A stretch of 64,000 nucleotides of DNA from Saprospiraceae bacterium (GCA_016709995.1 JADJLQ010000001.1:2266001-2330000), one strand, 5' to 3'; positions 26,559 through 36,827 are shown, counted from the stretch's first letter. Made by a program: numbers and translations. Notes: generated by a model not told the origin, from the letters alone.

Positions 26559-28070
26559 TTAAGGGAGGCTGTCCATCAAAAGACCGATTCGCGTCAATCC
26601 ATCCTGCTCCAATACCTCCAGCATCTGAAACACTGTAGGTCCCTGAAGACTCCCACATAGTCCCAATCTGAATAGCGGAAACACTTCCCCTGGTTTGAGC
26701 CCTAATTCTTTCATCATCTCCTTGGTGGAGGCTTCTAAAGTGACGGATTCATAAATCCCAAAAGAATGCAGTTGGGCCAATAATTGTTTTATTTTACCTT
26801 TTAGCTCTGGTCGCCAATGCTTTTGGATCGCTTCAGGATCTACATGTTGGGGCACCTCAAAGAAATAAGCTGCCTGCACAGCGATCTCATTTACTTTATA
26901 TACCCTCTCTTTATAAAGCGCAACGATTTTAAGCAGCGTGTGATCATTTACCTCCCATCCATTGGCTGCAATATCTGATTTTACCCGATCGGCAATAGAT
27001 TCATTGCTAAGCTGCCTCAGATATTGTTGATTGAACCATAGCGCTTTTTCAATGTCAAATCGAGCACCCGATTTGTGCACTTTATGTAAGTCAAATGCTG
27101 CTACCAATTCGTCCAGGCTAAATATTTCCTGATCCGTGCCTGGATTCCAACCCAGGAAGGCCAAAAAATTAATCAGGGCTTCAGGTTCCAGTCCAAACTC
27201 CCTAAATCCTATAAAACTATCTTCAGCGGTAGCACCTTGCCAGGACAATGGAAATACGGGAATGCCAAATTTTGCACCATCTCGTTTACTCAACTTTCCT
27301 TTGCCATCCGGCTTCATCAGCAAGGGAAGATGGGCGAAGGTTGGTGGACTCCATCCAAAAGCAGCATACAATAACAGGTGATGGGCAGTGCTGCTGAGCC
27401 ACTCTTCGCCTCTGATCACGTGGGTGATCTCCATCATGTGGTCGTCTACGACATTGGCCATGTGATAGGTAGGCATACCATCGCTTTTGATCAAAATTTT
27501 GTCATCCAGCTCGGTACTATTAAATGTCACCTCGCCGCGGACGATGTCTTCAAAAGATATCAATTGGTCAGGCTCTACCAGCAATCTTACGACATATGGT
27601 GTCTTAAGATCAAGCAGAGCATCCACCTCCCCTTGGTTCAATGTGAGGCTATTACGCATAGTGCTTCTTACTGATGCATCATATTTTGGGGCCTGGATAC
27701 CTTCATCTGTCAGACGCTGGCGCATCAGATCAAGGTCAGACTCTGTATCAAATGCATAATACGCTCGTCCTGATTGGATCAATTCTAATGCCTTTTGGTG
27801 ATATATTTCCTTTCGTTCCGACTGCCGGTAAGGACCCTGATGTCCCCCATAACTTAACCCCTCCTGAGGCTCTATGCCACACCATTTTAATGATTCAAGG
27901 ATATAATCTTCAGCCCCTGGTACGAAACGACCCTGATCGGTATCTTCGATTCGCAGTATAAAAATGCCAGAATTTTTTTTGGCAAATAAGTAATTATAGA
28001 GGGCAGTTCTTACACCTCCTATATGTAGAGCACCTGTTGGAGAGGGTGCAAATCTTACGCGAACAGACAT
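26559..28070 (-). CDS. gltX: Glutamyl-tRNA synthetase
   Basis: 503-aa class I synthetase that charges tRNA-Glu. The HIGH-type motif is SPTGALHIGGVRTAL near the N-terminus, EDTDQGRF follows, and the KMSKS-type motif is GKLSKRDGAKFG. The C-terminal anticodon-binding helices are present and length is normal. Stands alone, with no adjacent tRNA-Glu gene. Confidence 0.96.
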   Translation of the reverse strand: MSVRVRFAPSPTGALHIGGVRTALYNYLFAKKNSGIFILRIEDTDQGRFVPGAEDYILESLKWCGIEPQEGLSYGGHQGPYRQSERKEIYHQKALELIQSGRAYYAFDTESDLDLMRQRLTDEGIQAPKYDASVRSTMRNSLTLNQGEVDALLDLKTPYVVRLLVEPDQLISFEDIVRGEVTFNSTELDDKILIKSDGMPTYHMANVVDDHMMEITHVIRGEEWLSSTAHHLLLYAAFGWSPPTFAHLPLLMKPDGKGKLSKRDGAKFGIPVFPLSWQGATAEDSFIGFREFGLEPEALINFLAFLGWNPGTDQEIFSLDELVAAFDLHKVHKSGARFDIEKALWFNQQYLRQLSNESIADRVKSDIAANGWEVNDHTLLKIVALYKERVYKVNEIAVQAAYFFEVPQHVDPEAIQKHWRPELKGKIKQLLAQLHSFGIYESVTLEASTKEMMKELGLKPGEVFPLFRLGLCGSLQGPTVFQMLEVLEQDGLTRIGLLMDSLP

Positions 28071-28263
28071 CTATGAAAATTTTAGTTAAAAAATATATTA
28101 AAAAAATATTTAATATGAAAAACGAATTATACTTTTGTTGCAGTATTAAAATTGATAGTTTGAGGCAACGCATTTTCTTAACGGAGCGTTTAACCTATGA
28201 CAAATTTAGTTTTTAATCCTACGATTGTAATCTCATTATCTCATGAACATATAATAGACAGTT

Positions 28264-28932
28264 ATGTATTTGATCAAGACACCAAAATTAATTCAAAATT
28301 TTTTCCCCAATTTTATCTGGCATGTGCCCACAAAAGAAAAGGTCATCTTTCTCACTTTTGATGATGGGCCTATCCCTGAAGTCACTCCCTGGGTCCTGGA
28401 GGAGCTTGCCAGGTATAAAGCCAAAGCCACTTTCTTTTGCGTAGGCAACAATGTAAGACAACATCCTGATATCTTTCAAAAGATTATAGACCAGGGACAT
28501 TCTGTTGGCAATCATACTTTTAATCATCTGAATGGTTGGCAGACTGACCACTTACCTTATTTCCATGATGTCCGCCATTGTGCTAACCTGGTACTCTCCT
28601 CCCTTTTCAGACCGCCCTTTGGCAGATTAAAACCTGCTCAGATCCAGTTTCTTCAAAGACATTATCGCATCATCATGTGGGATGTACTCAGTGGCGATTT
28701 TGATCAGGAGATCACTAAAGAGCAATGTCTGAGAAATGTAATCGATAATACAGTAGAGGGAAGTATTGTGGTATTTCACGACAGCATCAAAGCCAAAAAG
28801 AATCTTAGCTATGCTTTGCCTAAAGTTTTAGACTATTTTTCAAGGTTGGGCTATACATTTGAATGTCTTAGTCAGCATTCGATTCACCAGGGCATCTTCA
28901 AAAAACAAGAATCAGAGGTATCCCACTCTTAA
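28264..28932 (+). CDS. Polysaccharide deacetylase (NodB family)
   Basis: 222-aa protein with the NodB catalytic motifs: TFDDGP (Asp-Asp), HSVGNHTFNH (metal His pair), RPPFGR and late FHDSIKAKKN. Residues 1-25 are not a clear signal peptide, so it may act in the cytoplasm or at the membrane face. Removes N- or O-acetyl groups from a cell-wall or surface polysaccharide; the substrate is not determinable. A TACTTTTG box lies at 28130-28137, with a long 5' leader to the ATG at 28264. Confidence 0.88.
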   Translation: MYLIKTPKLIQNFFPNFIWHVPTKEKVIFLTFDDGPIPEVTPWVLEELARYKAKATFFCVGNNVRQHPDIFQKIIDQGHSVGNHTFNHLNGWQTDHLPYFHDVRHCANLVLSSLFRPPFGRLKPAQIQFLQRHYRIIMWDVLSGDFDQEITKEQCLRNVIDNTVEGSIVVFHDSIKAKKNLSYALPKVLDYFSRLGYTFECLSQHSIHQGIFKKQESEVSHS

Positions 28933-29072
28933 GGCTTATCACCTGATCGATATTAATTCATATCTATTCGAAGGTGATTATCAGGCTTTTGTCCTGACAC
29001 AATTGTGAATGTTTTATTAATTCAAGTCCTGTCACTCAGGCGACAATAAATTATTTGGTACATTAGCTTTAT

Positions 29073-30326
29073 ATGACAGAAGGAGGCTCCGTGCAAGCCG
29101 TACAACAGCTACGCAATCTTGAGCATCAGCTTTCACTCAAGCAGATGCAGATCCAGCGTCTGCTCAATATCACACAGGCTATCAATAATAATATGGTAGC
29201 CGAGGACCTCTATGCCATGTATCGCGAATTTTTGAGGTTTGAGATGGACATGTCCAAAGTACTCCTGCTGATCAAAGAAGGTCAGGACTGGCAGGTGGCT
29301 GTACAATTCAACTTAGAATCAGAATACGATATCCCAAAATTGTGTCCACTGTTAAATAAATTTCATTCTTTATATACTGTCAAAGACATAGATGACCCAC
29401 AGCTTCATGAGTTTGACATCGTCATCCCGGTCTATCACAAAGAGCAAGCGATAGCGTATGCGCTGGTGACGGTATCCAATAAAGAGGACCTCTATCATAG
29501 GATTCAGTTTATCCAGACCATCACGAATATCATCGCTGTCGCTATTGAAAACAAACGATTGTTTCGTAACCAGGTGGAGCAGGAGCGAATGAATAAAGAG
29601 ATAGAACTGGCCAAAGAAGTCCAAAATCTGCTCATCCCCCAATCTCTCCCCAAAGGCAAAAACTTTGAAGTGTCCAGCATCTACAAACCTCATTTTAATG
29701 TAGGTGGTGATTATTACGACTGCCTGACTATCGATAAAGGGCGGTACCTGATCTGCCTGGCAGATATCTCCGGCAAAGGAGTGTCTGCGGCACTGCTTAT
29801 GTCTAATCTACAAGCCAATCTAAGGCAACTCACCAAACAATACTCTACACTAGAACATCTGGTCACTCAGTTGAACGAAGCTGTATTTTCAATAACCAAA
29901 GGAGATCGGTTTCTGACCTTTTTCATTGCAGAGATAGATCCTGCCAGAGGTGAAATACACTATATCAATTGTGGTCACATCTCCCCACTGCTATATAGTC
30001 ACAAAGAAATCAAGCTGCTGTCTACCGGGAGCACTGTAGTCGGAGCCTTTGAAAAGCTTCCTTTTATTGAGCATGGCTACGAGCATGTAAATGAACCCTC
30101 TTTGTTATTGATATTTACGGACGGATTGACGGATCTGGTGAATCCTGCGCACGAATATTTTGAGATAGAGCAAATCGAAGCTTTTGTCCAAGAATATCAT
30201 CATGAAGGAGCCACAGAGTTTAATCGCCAATTGATGGAACAGTTAGAAAAATTCAAAGGAAATCAGACTTTTCCCGACGATATCACCGTCCTTACCTGCA
30301 AAATTGATCCGAATGCTGTATCTTGA
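29073..30326 (+). CDS. SpoIIE/RsbU-type PP2C serine phosphatase with GAF-like sensor
   Basis: 417-aa cytoplasmic protein. Residues 5-45 are a coiled-coil start; about 20-165 a GAF-like domain; a linking helix around 170-195 (EQERMNKEIELAKEVQNLLIP); then a SpoIIE phosphatase domain from about 205 to 412 with metal motifs GGDYYDC, ADISGKGVSAAL, NCGHISPLL and FTDGLTDL. The family dephosphorylates anti-anti-sigma or similar serine-phosphorylated partners. No STAS or RsbW-like kinase genes are next to it. Confidence 0.87.
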   Translation: MTEGGSVQAVQQLRNLEHQLSLKQMQIQRLLNITQAINNNMVAEDLYAMYREFLRFEMDMSKVLLLIKEGQDWQVAVQFNLESEYDIPKLCPLLNKFHSLYTVKDIDDPQLHEFDIVIPVYHKEQAIAYALVTVSNKEDLYHRIQFIQTITNIIAVAIENKRLFRNQVEQERMNKEIELAKEVQNLLIPQSLPKGKNFEVSSIYKPHFNVGGDYYDCLTIDKGRYLICLADISGKGVSAALLMSNLQANLRQLTKQYSTLEHLVTQLNEAVFSITKGDRFLTFFIAEIDPARGEIHYINCGHISPLLYSHKEIKLLSTGSTVVGAFEKLPFIEHGYEHVNEPSLLLIFTDGLTDLVNPAHEYFEIEQIEAFVQEYHHEGATEFNRQLMEQLEKFKGNQTFPDDITVLTCKIDPNAVS

Positions 30327-30341
30327 CCCCTTGTTTTAAAG

Positions 30342-31163
30342 ATGAAAAACAGAATTGTAGCTGGCCTTTTGGCTATATTTGGTGGCGCTGTTGGGGCTCA
30401 TAAATTTTACCTGAGGAAGCCCGGGACTGGGATCTTTTACTTTTTTATGTTTATGGTTTTTCTCAATGCCAGGTTTCCTGTAATGTTTATGATCGGTTTG
30501 TTAGAAGGTCTGGGTTTGCTGATGATGTCTGACAATGAATTCAACAGGAGATATAATGGCGGTACTGCCCCTCAGGAAGGCCAATTTCCGTGGCAAAGAC
30601 AGCAACAACAAGGAAGACAATTTCCGTGGCAACAACCTAATCCGGCGAGAACCCAATCCGCCCCACAGAATAGAACCTGGAAAAATGTAGAAGTGCCTGA
30701 TTATAGCAACAGCCGTAGGAATATATTCAAAGAAAGCGCTTTGCGTAAGTACAAAGAATTTGATCTGGACGGTGCTATAGAAGATTTTCAAAAATCTTTG
30801 CAACAGGAGCCTCGTGATATTGCCACTCATTTTAATATAGCCTGTGCCTATTCTTTGACAGAGCAGGGAGAAAAAGCATATACCCATCTTTCCAAGGCAG
30901 TAGAAGCAGGGTTTACCGATTTTGAAAAAATCAATTCACACGACGACCTGGCTTATGTAAGAATACAACCTCAATGGGATGCATTCAAAGACAGTGGTTA
31001 TCGTCGATTTGAGCCTTTTAAAAAAGATCCTTTTGAAACTCCAAAACCAGAACCGCAAAATGATTTACTTCTGGACCAACTAAATAAACTCAACGAACTA
31101 AGGCAAAAAGGCCTGATCTCTGATGCAGAATATGCTTTGGAGAAGAGAAGGCTAAATGAATAA
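30342..31163 (+). CDS. TM2 - TPR - SHOCT membrane protein
   Basis: 273 aa. Residues 1-70 form a TM2 domain with two membrane helices and the GGAVGAHKFYLRKPGTGI turn; 70-120 are a Gln/Pro-rich linker with repeated QFPWQ; about 125-215 hold a TPR-like pair (KYKEFDLDGAIEDFQKSL, IACAYSLTEQGEKAY); the last 30 residues are a SHOCT motif (LNELRQKGLISDAEYALEK). Function unknown; TPR and SHOCT parts suggest a scaffold facing the cytoplasm. Starts 15 nt after the phosphatase stop, so it is probably co-transcribed. Confidence 0.82.
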   Translation: MKNRIVAGLLAIFGGAVGAHKFYLRKPGTGIFYFFMFMVFLNARFPVMFMIGLLEGLGLLMMSDNEFNRRYNGGTAPQEGQFPWQRQQQQGRQFPWQQPNPARTQSAPQNRTWKNVEVPDYSNSRRNIFKESALRKYKEFDLDGAIEDFQKSLQQEPRDIATHFNIACAYSLTEQGEKAYTHLSKAVEAGFTDFEKINSHDDLAYVRIQPQWDAFKDSGYRRFEPFKKDPFETPKPEPQNDLLLDQLNKLNELRQKGLISDAEYALEKRRLNE

Positions 31164-31224
31164 ATAACAAAACATTAATATCTGTCATTTGATGGATCTC
31201 GTCAATAATCCATAAAACCACGAC

Positions 31225-31881
31225 ATGATAGCATACGAATTAATTTCTGAAATCATCGAGCCTCTCACTCCGGACATGGATGGGGAGAAGGCCTTGCAAA
31301 TGATGCAAAAATATGGGGTTCATCATCTTCCAGTGGTGGGGGATGAGGAATATTTTGGTTTGCTCAGCGAAGAAGAGATTTTAAAAAACAATATTGAGAC
31401 CCAATTGGAAGCTTACCTCGGTGTGCTTTATGGTATCTACGCCAATAGAAATGAGCATCTGTTTGATGTAATGAAAAAAATCACGGAATCAGATTTGACT
31501 GCCATCGCAGTCCTGGACGATCAGAAAAAATACCTGGGTACTATCGTTCGTTCTGAATTATTCGAATATTATCATAAAAGTTTTGCCTGGTCGGAGCCGG
31601 GCAGCATTATTGTCCTCGAACTCAGCGAGGCGCAGTATAGCCTATCTGAGATATCCCATATTATAGAGGCAGAACAAGCTATGATCCTCAGCAGTATCAT
31701 CAGCAGACCCACTGAAACTACGATTCTGCTCACCATCAAAGTAAACAAGCTGGATGTCTCCCGCATCGTAGCAGCACTAAGGAGATATGACTATGAAGTA
31801 TCAGCATCTTTTTCAGAAGACGAAGTGGGAGATAATTTTAAAGAAAGATATGATGCCTTTATGCGTTATCTAGATGTCTGA
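31225..31881 (+). CDS. CBS-pair protein with C-terminal ACT-like region
   Basis: 218-aa cytoplasmic protein. Two CBS motifs lie at about 5-55 (PLTPDMDGEKALQMMQKYGV, HHLPVVG) and 72-115 (SDLTAIAVLDDQKKYLGTI). Residues 128-200 look ACT-like (GSIIVLELSEAQYSLSEI). The arrangement recalls AcuB-like regulators that sense adenylates or amino acids. In Bacteroidota a CBS gene beside nadK is common. It lies 12 nt before the BamA-like gene and is likely first in a CBS-bamA-like-nadK operon. Confidence 0.82.
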   Translation: MIAYELISEIIEPLTPDMDGEKALQMMQKYGVHHLPVVGDEEYFGLLSEEEILKNNIETQLEAYLGVLYGIYANRNEHLFDVMKKITESDLTAIAVLDDQKKYLGTIVRSELFEYYHKSFAWSEPGSIIVLELSEAQYSLSEISHIIEAEQAMILSSIISRPTETTILLTIKVNKLDVSRIVAALRRYDYEVSASFSEDEVGDNFKERYDAFMRYLDV

Positions 31882-31893
31882 TATTGACACCAG

Positions 31894-33285
31894 ATGAAGT
31901 ATTTAATTTATTTTGTTTTTTTATCGTGTTGCATGGATCAATTGACCGCACAAGTGCTGCATATTGACTCCATCCTGTATACTGGCAATAAAAAGACTCA
32001 AAATTATATCATCCGCAGGGAGCTGGACTTCAAAGCAGGAGACACCATAGCGTCCACTACTTTAACGGGTATGTTTTTACAAAATCGCTCCCGAATACTC
32101 AATACAGGCCTGTTTAAAGAGGTAGCCCTTAATATAAAATCATGGGATACTGAGTCAAACCATATCAGTATAGAGATCAAAGTCCAGGAGGCCTGGTATA
32201 TATATCCAATACCAATTTTTGAATTGGCAGACAGAAACTTTAATGTATGGTGGGATGAGTTCAATGGATCACTTTCACGGGTAAACTATGGTATCCGCTT
32301 TACCCACAATAACCTTACAGGGCAGCAGGATGCTTTAAAACTTACTGCACAATTTGGTTACAGCACAAAATTGGAAATGAACTATTCGTGGCCTTTTTTT
32401 GGCAAAGACCGTGCCTGGCGATTTACCACGGAGGCACTGTATTCTAAAAATAAAGAGTCCTATTTCAATACGCTGGAAGACAAATTGGTCTTTTACAAAT
32501 CAGAAGAGGACTATCCATTACAAAGGTTTAGATTGGCCACCAGCTTGCAACATCGCACCACCCTTCAATTGTTTCAGAGCCTGAGGCTGGAATATGTGTA
32601 TAATCAAACAAGTGACCAAATTAGCAAGTTCCTCAATCCTAATTTTTTCCTCCCCAATCAGAACAAACAACAATTTATTGCGATCAGATACGAATTTAAA
32701 TATGATGATAGGGATTTAAAGTATTACCCTTCTAAGGGGAGGGCAGCTGAAATCGTTATTCTAAAAGAAGGCATAGGTAATACCGGTGATGTAAACTCCC
32801 TTACAGCCAGCTTTCAAATAGATCAATATATACCCTGGAATACCTGGCACAATGCCGGCTTCCTCATCAAAGCAAAAGGATCAATCATCCGCGATCAGAT
32901 ACCCTATTATAACAGCAGGGCCTTAGGTTATGGTGAAAACTACCTCAAAGGCTACGAATACTATGTGGTAGACGGTATGGATTTTATATTTTTAAAATTC
33001 AGAGAACGTTTTATTTTTTATGATCGGACCTTCTCCCTGCTTCCTGAAAAAAAACTCGGTATCCGAGCACTGCCGCTCAAATTAAGCGTCGCAGCACACG
33101 CCAGCTCCGGTTATGTCAACAATGTCTTTTATGCTGAAACCAACCCTTTGAGTAACCGATGGCTGTATTCGTCCGGCATGAGCCTGGAAGGATTATTTTC
33201 TAATACCAGCCTGATCCAGTTAGATTGGAGTATAAATCATCGCAAAGAATCTGGATTTTACTTACATTTCAAAAAAGAATTCTAA
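31894..33285 (+). CDS. BamA/TamA-family outer-membrane barrel with one POTRA domain
   Basis: 463-aa protein. Signal peptide 1-19, a single POTRA-like domain at about 20-95 (YTGNKKTQNYIIRRELDFK, RILNTGLFKEVALNI), then a Surface-antigen-D15 type barrel ending in a terminal Phe (HFKKEF), the usual recognition signal of outer-membrane barrels. It is too short for BamA itself, which has five POTRA domains, so it is a shorter paralogue. Only 3 nt separate it from nadK. Role in outer-membrane assembly or export is inferred. Confidence 0.84.
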   Translation: MKYLIYFVFLSCCMDQLTAQVLHIDSILYTGNKKTQNYIIRRELDFKAGDTIASTTLTGMFLQNRSRILNTGLFKEVALNIKSWDTESNHISIEIKVQEAWYIYPIPIFELADRNFNVWWDEFNGSLSRVNYGIRFTHNNLTGQQDALKLTAQFGYSTKLEMNYSWPFFGKDRAWRFTTEALYSKNKESYFNTLEDKLVFYKSEEDYPLQRFRLATSLQHRTTLQLFQSLRLEYVYNQTSDQISKFLNPNFFLPNQNKQQFIAIRYEFKYDDRDLKYYPSKGRAAEIVILKEGIGNTGDVNSLTASFQIDQYIPWNTWHNAGFLIKAKGSIIRDQIPYYNSRALGYGENYLKGYEYYVVDGMDFIFLKFRERFIFYDRTFSLLPEKKLGIRALPLKLSVAAHASSGYVNNVFYAETNPLSNRWLYSSGMSLEGLFSNTSLIQLDWSINHRKESGFYLHFKKEF

Positions 33286-33288
33286 GCT

Positions 33289-34164
33289 ATGAATGTTCTC
33301 GTATTTTCAATGGAGATTAAAGAAGAGGCCAGGCCTACGTATAACGCACTGTTGCAGGCTTTTTTAGACACTCCCGGCGTACAACTATACTATCATAGCG
33401 TGCAGGAAATGGATCTGTCATCTTCTTTCCCCGATATTACCCACCTTGCTTCCCGCATACAACTCAAAGAAGAAAAAATAGACATCATCATCAGTGCAGG
33501 CGGAGATGGCACTATGCTCAAGGCTGTATCTTTTGCAGGTGATGCAGGCATCCCCTTTTTAGGCTTTAATCTTGGTCGTCTAGGTTTCCTGGCAGTGATA
33601 GAAAAAGAAGAAATCAATAATATGGTCGAGGCTTTAGTCAATGGCAATTATATTCTGGAATCGCGCTCTACTTTAAAGATGAATGCCTCACCTGAAGTGT
33701 TTGACGCTGATGCATTTGCATTAAATGATTTTACGATTCTCAAAAGGGACAATTCCTCTATGATCCGAATCCATAGTACCATCAATGGAGAATATCTCAA
33801 TACATATTGGGCTGATGGCCTCATATTAGCCACCCCTACAGGATCTACTGGCTATTCACTGAGTTGTGGTGGACCTATCATTTTCCCTCAGTCTGGCAAT
33901 TTTGTGCTCACTCCGATAGCTCCCCATAACCTCAATGTGCGGCCTATCGTGTTCTCTGATGACTCAGTGCTGGAATTTAAAGTGGAAGGTCGAACAGAAA
34001 ATTTTTTATGTACGCTGGATTCTAGATATGGCCTGGTCACCAGTGACCATAAACTGACTTTGCAAAAAAATAATTTTAATGTCAATCTTGTCAAACTCGA
34101 GGGTTACACCTTCCTCAAAACACTTCGGGACAAATTGATGTGGGGTTTGGATCAAAGAAATTGA
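33289..34164 (+). CDS. nadK: NAD kinase
   Basis: 291-aa cytoplasmic enzyme that phosphorylates NAD to NADP. Diagnostic motifs are SAGGDGTMLKAV (catalytic Asp of GGDG), GFNLGRLGFLA, and the C-terminal TPTGSTGYSLSCGGPII. Length is normal. Third gene of the CBS - BamA-like - nadK run, 3 nt after the barrel gene. Confidence 0.95.
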   Translation: MNVLVFSMEIKEEARPTYNALLQAFLDTPGVQLYYHSVQEMDLSSSFPDITHLASRIQLKEEKIDIIISAGGDGTMLKAVSFAGDAGIPFLGFNLGRLGFLAVIEKEEINNMVEALVNGNYILESRSTLKMNASPEVFDADAFALNDFTILKRDNSSMIRIHSTINGEYLNTYWADGLILATPTGSTGYSLSCGGPIIFPQSGNFVLTPIAPHNLNVRPIVFSDDSVLEFKVEGRTENFLCTLDSRYGLVTSDHKLTLQKNNFNVNLVKLEGYTFLKTLRDKLMWGLDQRN

Positions 34165-34302
34165 GTAGCTGTTAACCCCCATTTCCGTTATTTTTTTCGT
34201 CTTTTTATTTCTCTAAGCTCGTCGAAGAGATCATGCCCTTAGTCGCAAAAGCGTCCATTGGCCTCGCATCAATGCAACTATAGGCGTTTAAGGTTGGTCT
34301 CT

Positions 34303-36750
34303 ATGTATATGAAAAATTTTTACAAATTCCCCATTGCCATATTTTTAATGGCATTATGCTCTTTACCAACTTTCGGGCAAAACATTATTACTGGAAAAGT
34401 AATAGATTCAAAACAAGTACCATATGAATTCGCTACTGTCCTGTTATTAAATCAAAAAGACAGCTCTTTAGCCAAAGGAGCAATCACAGATCCTGATGGA
34501 AAGTTTGAATTTGAAAATTCGAAGCCAGCCAATTATCTTTTAAAAGTGTCTTATGTCGGTAAATCTGATTTTTATACTTCCGCATTTGAATATTCTGGTG
34601 GCAGTCTCGAAACGGGTGCTCATGCTTTTTTCGATAATGCAACAGAATTAAAGACAGTTACCGTCACGGCAGTAAGACCGGTCATTGAAATCAGTGCTGA
34701 AAAAATGATTCTAAATGTGGCAGACAATGTCAGTTCAGCTGGAAGTGACGGCTTGGAAATTTTAAGAAAAGCCCCTGGAGTGGTCATCGACAATAATGAA
34801 AATATCACCTTAAAAGGCAAAAATGGAGTCCAGGTATATATTGATGGTAAGCCTGCACGATTGGGTGGCAGAGATCTGGCCTCCTTACTCAAAAGCTATA
34901 ATGCCAACAATATCGAAGCGATAGAGGTCATCCTCAATCCATCAGCTAAATATGAAGCGGAAGGTAATGCGGGCATTATCAACATTCGGCTCAAAAGAAA
35001 TCTTAGCCTGGGTACAAACGGTACTGCCTCTTTCAATTTCAGAATGGGTGTGACCCCTAAAGGCAATGCATCTTTAAATCTAAATAATAGAACTGAAAAA
35101 TTTAATTTTTATACCAATATCACCGGGGGCATGGGAATCAACCATGAAAATGTCAATTTCTATCGTGAACAGGGAGGATTGTTTTTTGACCAGTCTTCTA
35201 AAATAAAGGACGATTCCGTCTTGTACCCAAGGATAAATTATCGGGTTGGTGTGGATTATTTGCTCAATAAAAACCATACACTTGGAATTCAATTTAATGG
35301 CAATGCTTATGATGGAGTACAGAGCAGTAATGGTCGTACACTAATAGGAACTCTCAATAATAATGGCAAAATAGATTCTGTCCTCAATTCTAATTCACGT
35401 TCGCTGGAAAAAAGAAATAACAACAATTTCAATGCAAATTATGCGTACAAAGATTCGTTAGGGCGCACCTTTAATCTCGATGCAGATTATGGAATGATCG
35501 GCTCTAAAAACGATACTTATAACCCTAACTTGTATATGAGCCCCAATGAGTCTTCGCTATATTCAAGTACCATATTTGGATCTCTGACCAATACCGACAT
35601 CACTATTAAAACCCTAAAAGGTGATTATGAGCAAAATCTGGCCAAAGGAAGGCTTGGTCTGGGTTTTAAACTCTCTGAGGTAACCACAGAGAATGGATTT
35701 GATTTTTTTGACTTCCCAAATAATGTCAAAACTCCAAATACAGAGAAAAGTAGCGATTTTACCTATAACGAAATGGTGTACGCAGCTTATGGTAATTATA
35801 ATAAACAATTCGGCAAAAAGGTGGCCCTCCAGGCCGGTCTAAGGATGGAAGCCACCCAATCTCATGGACAACTTTTCAGCACGAATCCCAAAGACGAAGA
35901 TGATGTAAAAAGGTCCTATGCGAATCTATTTCCAAGTTTTGCTATCACTTATTCTGCTAATAAATCAAATACTTTTGGGGTGACTTACAGTCGAAGAATC
36001 GATAGACCGCGCTATCAGAATCTGAATCCATTCGAACAAAGATTAGATGAACTGGCATTTAGAAAAGGCAATCCATTCCTCAATCCTCAATATTCAAATA
36101 ATTTCGGTTTGAACCATACTTTTAAAGGCATGGTGACCTCTACCCTCTCTTATTCCAGAACCAATGATTTTTTTGGTCAAATTATTGACTCTACGCAGCG
36201 AAAAAGAACTTTCATTACAGAAAAAAATATAGCGAAAGTAGACAACTATAGTTTTGGCATTGCGAGCCCGATCCCTCTGGCCAAATGGTATAATGGTTAT
36301 GTGAGTTTCAATATCTTCCGTCAGGTGTACACTTCGGATTTTGGTACCGGCAAAAACTTAAATATTGGTACCAATGGTTTCAATGTATACTCCGAACACT
36401 CGGTTACTTTAAAAAACGATCTCAAACTTCAATTGTCCGGTTGGTATAATCAGGGAGGTGTGTGGGGAGGTACGTTTGTCAACAAAGGCATGGCAAATGT
36501 AGATTTTGGAATTCAAAAATCTTTTTGGCAACGCAAAGCCGATATCAAAATTTCTTTCACCGACATTTTTAAAACCGCTGCATGGGATGCTGTGAGTGAT
36601 TTTGGCGGCATCTATTTTGCTGGAAGTGGCTATAATGAATCACAAACTGTCAGAGCGAATTTTACCTATCGATTTGGAAACACCAAAGTAAAAGGTGCCA
36701 GGCAAAGAAAAACAGGACTGGAAGATGAACAACGAAGAGCGGGCAATTAA
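34303..36750 (+). CDS. TonB-receptor-like outer-membrane beta-barrel protein
   Basis: 815 aa from the ATG at 34303 (34309 also possible); the in-frame TTG at 34258 would add a non-signal extension. Signal peptide (FPIAIFLMALCSLPTFGQ), a carboxypeptidase-regulatory-like domain (GKVIDSKQVPYEFATVLLLN, then GKFEFENSKPANYLLKVSYVG), a plug-like domain (SAGSDGLEILRKAPGV, GVQVYIDGKPARLGGRD) and a long barrel of the outer_membrane_beta-brl_3 type. It lacks the usual SusD partner, so the ligand is unknown; such lone barrels often carry peptides or signals. A clear terminator follows at 36791. Confidence 0.85.
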   Translation: MYMKNFYKFPIAIFLMALCSLPTFGQNIITGKVIDSKQVPYEFATVLLLNQKDSSLAKGAITDPDGKFEFENSKPANYLLKVSYVGKSDFYTSAFEYSGGSLETGAHAFFDNATELKTVTVTAVRPVIEISAEKMILNVADNVSSAGSDGLEILRKAPGVVIDNNENITLKGKNGVQVYIDGKPARLGGRDLASLLKSYNANNIEAIEVILNPSAKYEAEGNAGIINIRLKRNLSLGTNGTASFNFRMGVTPKGNASLNLNNRTEKFNFYTNITGGMGINHENVNFYREQGGLFFDQSSKIKDDSVLYPRINYRVGVDYLLNKNHTLGIQFNGNAYDGVQSSNGRTLIGTLNNNGKIDSVLNSNSRSLEKRNNNNFNANYAYKDSLGRTFNLDADYGMIGSKNDTYNPNLYMSPNESSLYSSTIFGSLTNTDITIKTLKGDYEQNLAKGRLGLGFKLSEVTTENGFDFFDFPNNVKTPNTEKSSDFTYNEMVYAAYGNYNKQFGKKVALQAGLRMEATQSHGQLFSTNPKDEDDVKRSYANLFPSFAITYSANKSNTFGVTYSRRIDRPRYQNLNPFEQRLDELAFRKGNPFLNPQYSNNFGLNHTFKGMVTSTLSYSRTNDFFGQIIDSTQRKRTFITEKNIAKVDNYSFGIASPIPLAKWYNGYVSFNIFRQVYTSDFGTGKNLNIGTNGFNVYSEHSVTLKNDLKLQLSGWYNQGGVWGGTFVNKGMANVDFGIQKSFWQRKADIKISFTDIFKTAAWDAVSDFGGIYFAGSGYNESQTVRANFTYRFGNTKVKGARQRKTGLEDEQRRAGN

Positions 36751-36790
36751 TTTAAAGCGTTTTATATAGAGTAATTTATGGTTTTAATTT

Positions 36791-36827
36791 AGAGGCAAAG
36801 AGTCCAGAATTCTTTGCCTCTTTTTTA
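36791..36827 (+). terminator. Rho-independent terminator
   Basis: AGAGGCAAAG (36791-36800) pairs with CTTTGCCTCT (36812-36821), 11-nt loop, followed by a T-run TTTTTTATTT. Ends the barrel-protein transcript. Confidence 0.88.

Noticed and set aside
28197..28361. 54-codon ORF upstream of the polysaccharide deacetylase
   Set aside because: It overlaps the deacetylase start in another frame and has no family likeness or translation signal.
34258..34302. TTG start of the TonB-receptor-like gene
   Set aside because: The extension is polar and would hide the signal peptide; ATG at 34303 or 34309 fits.
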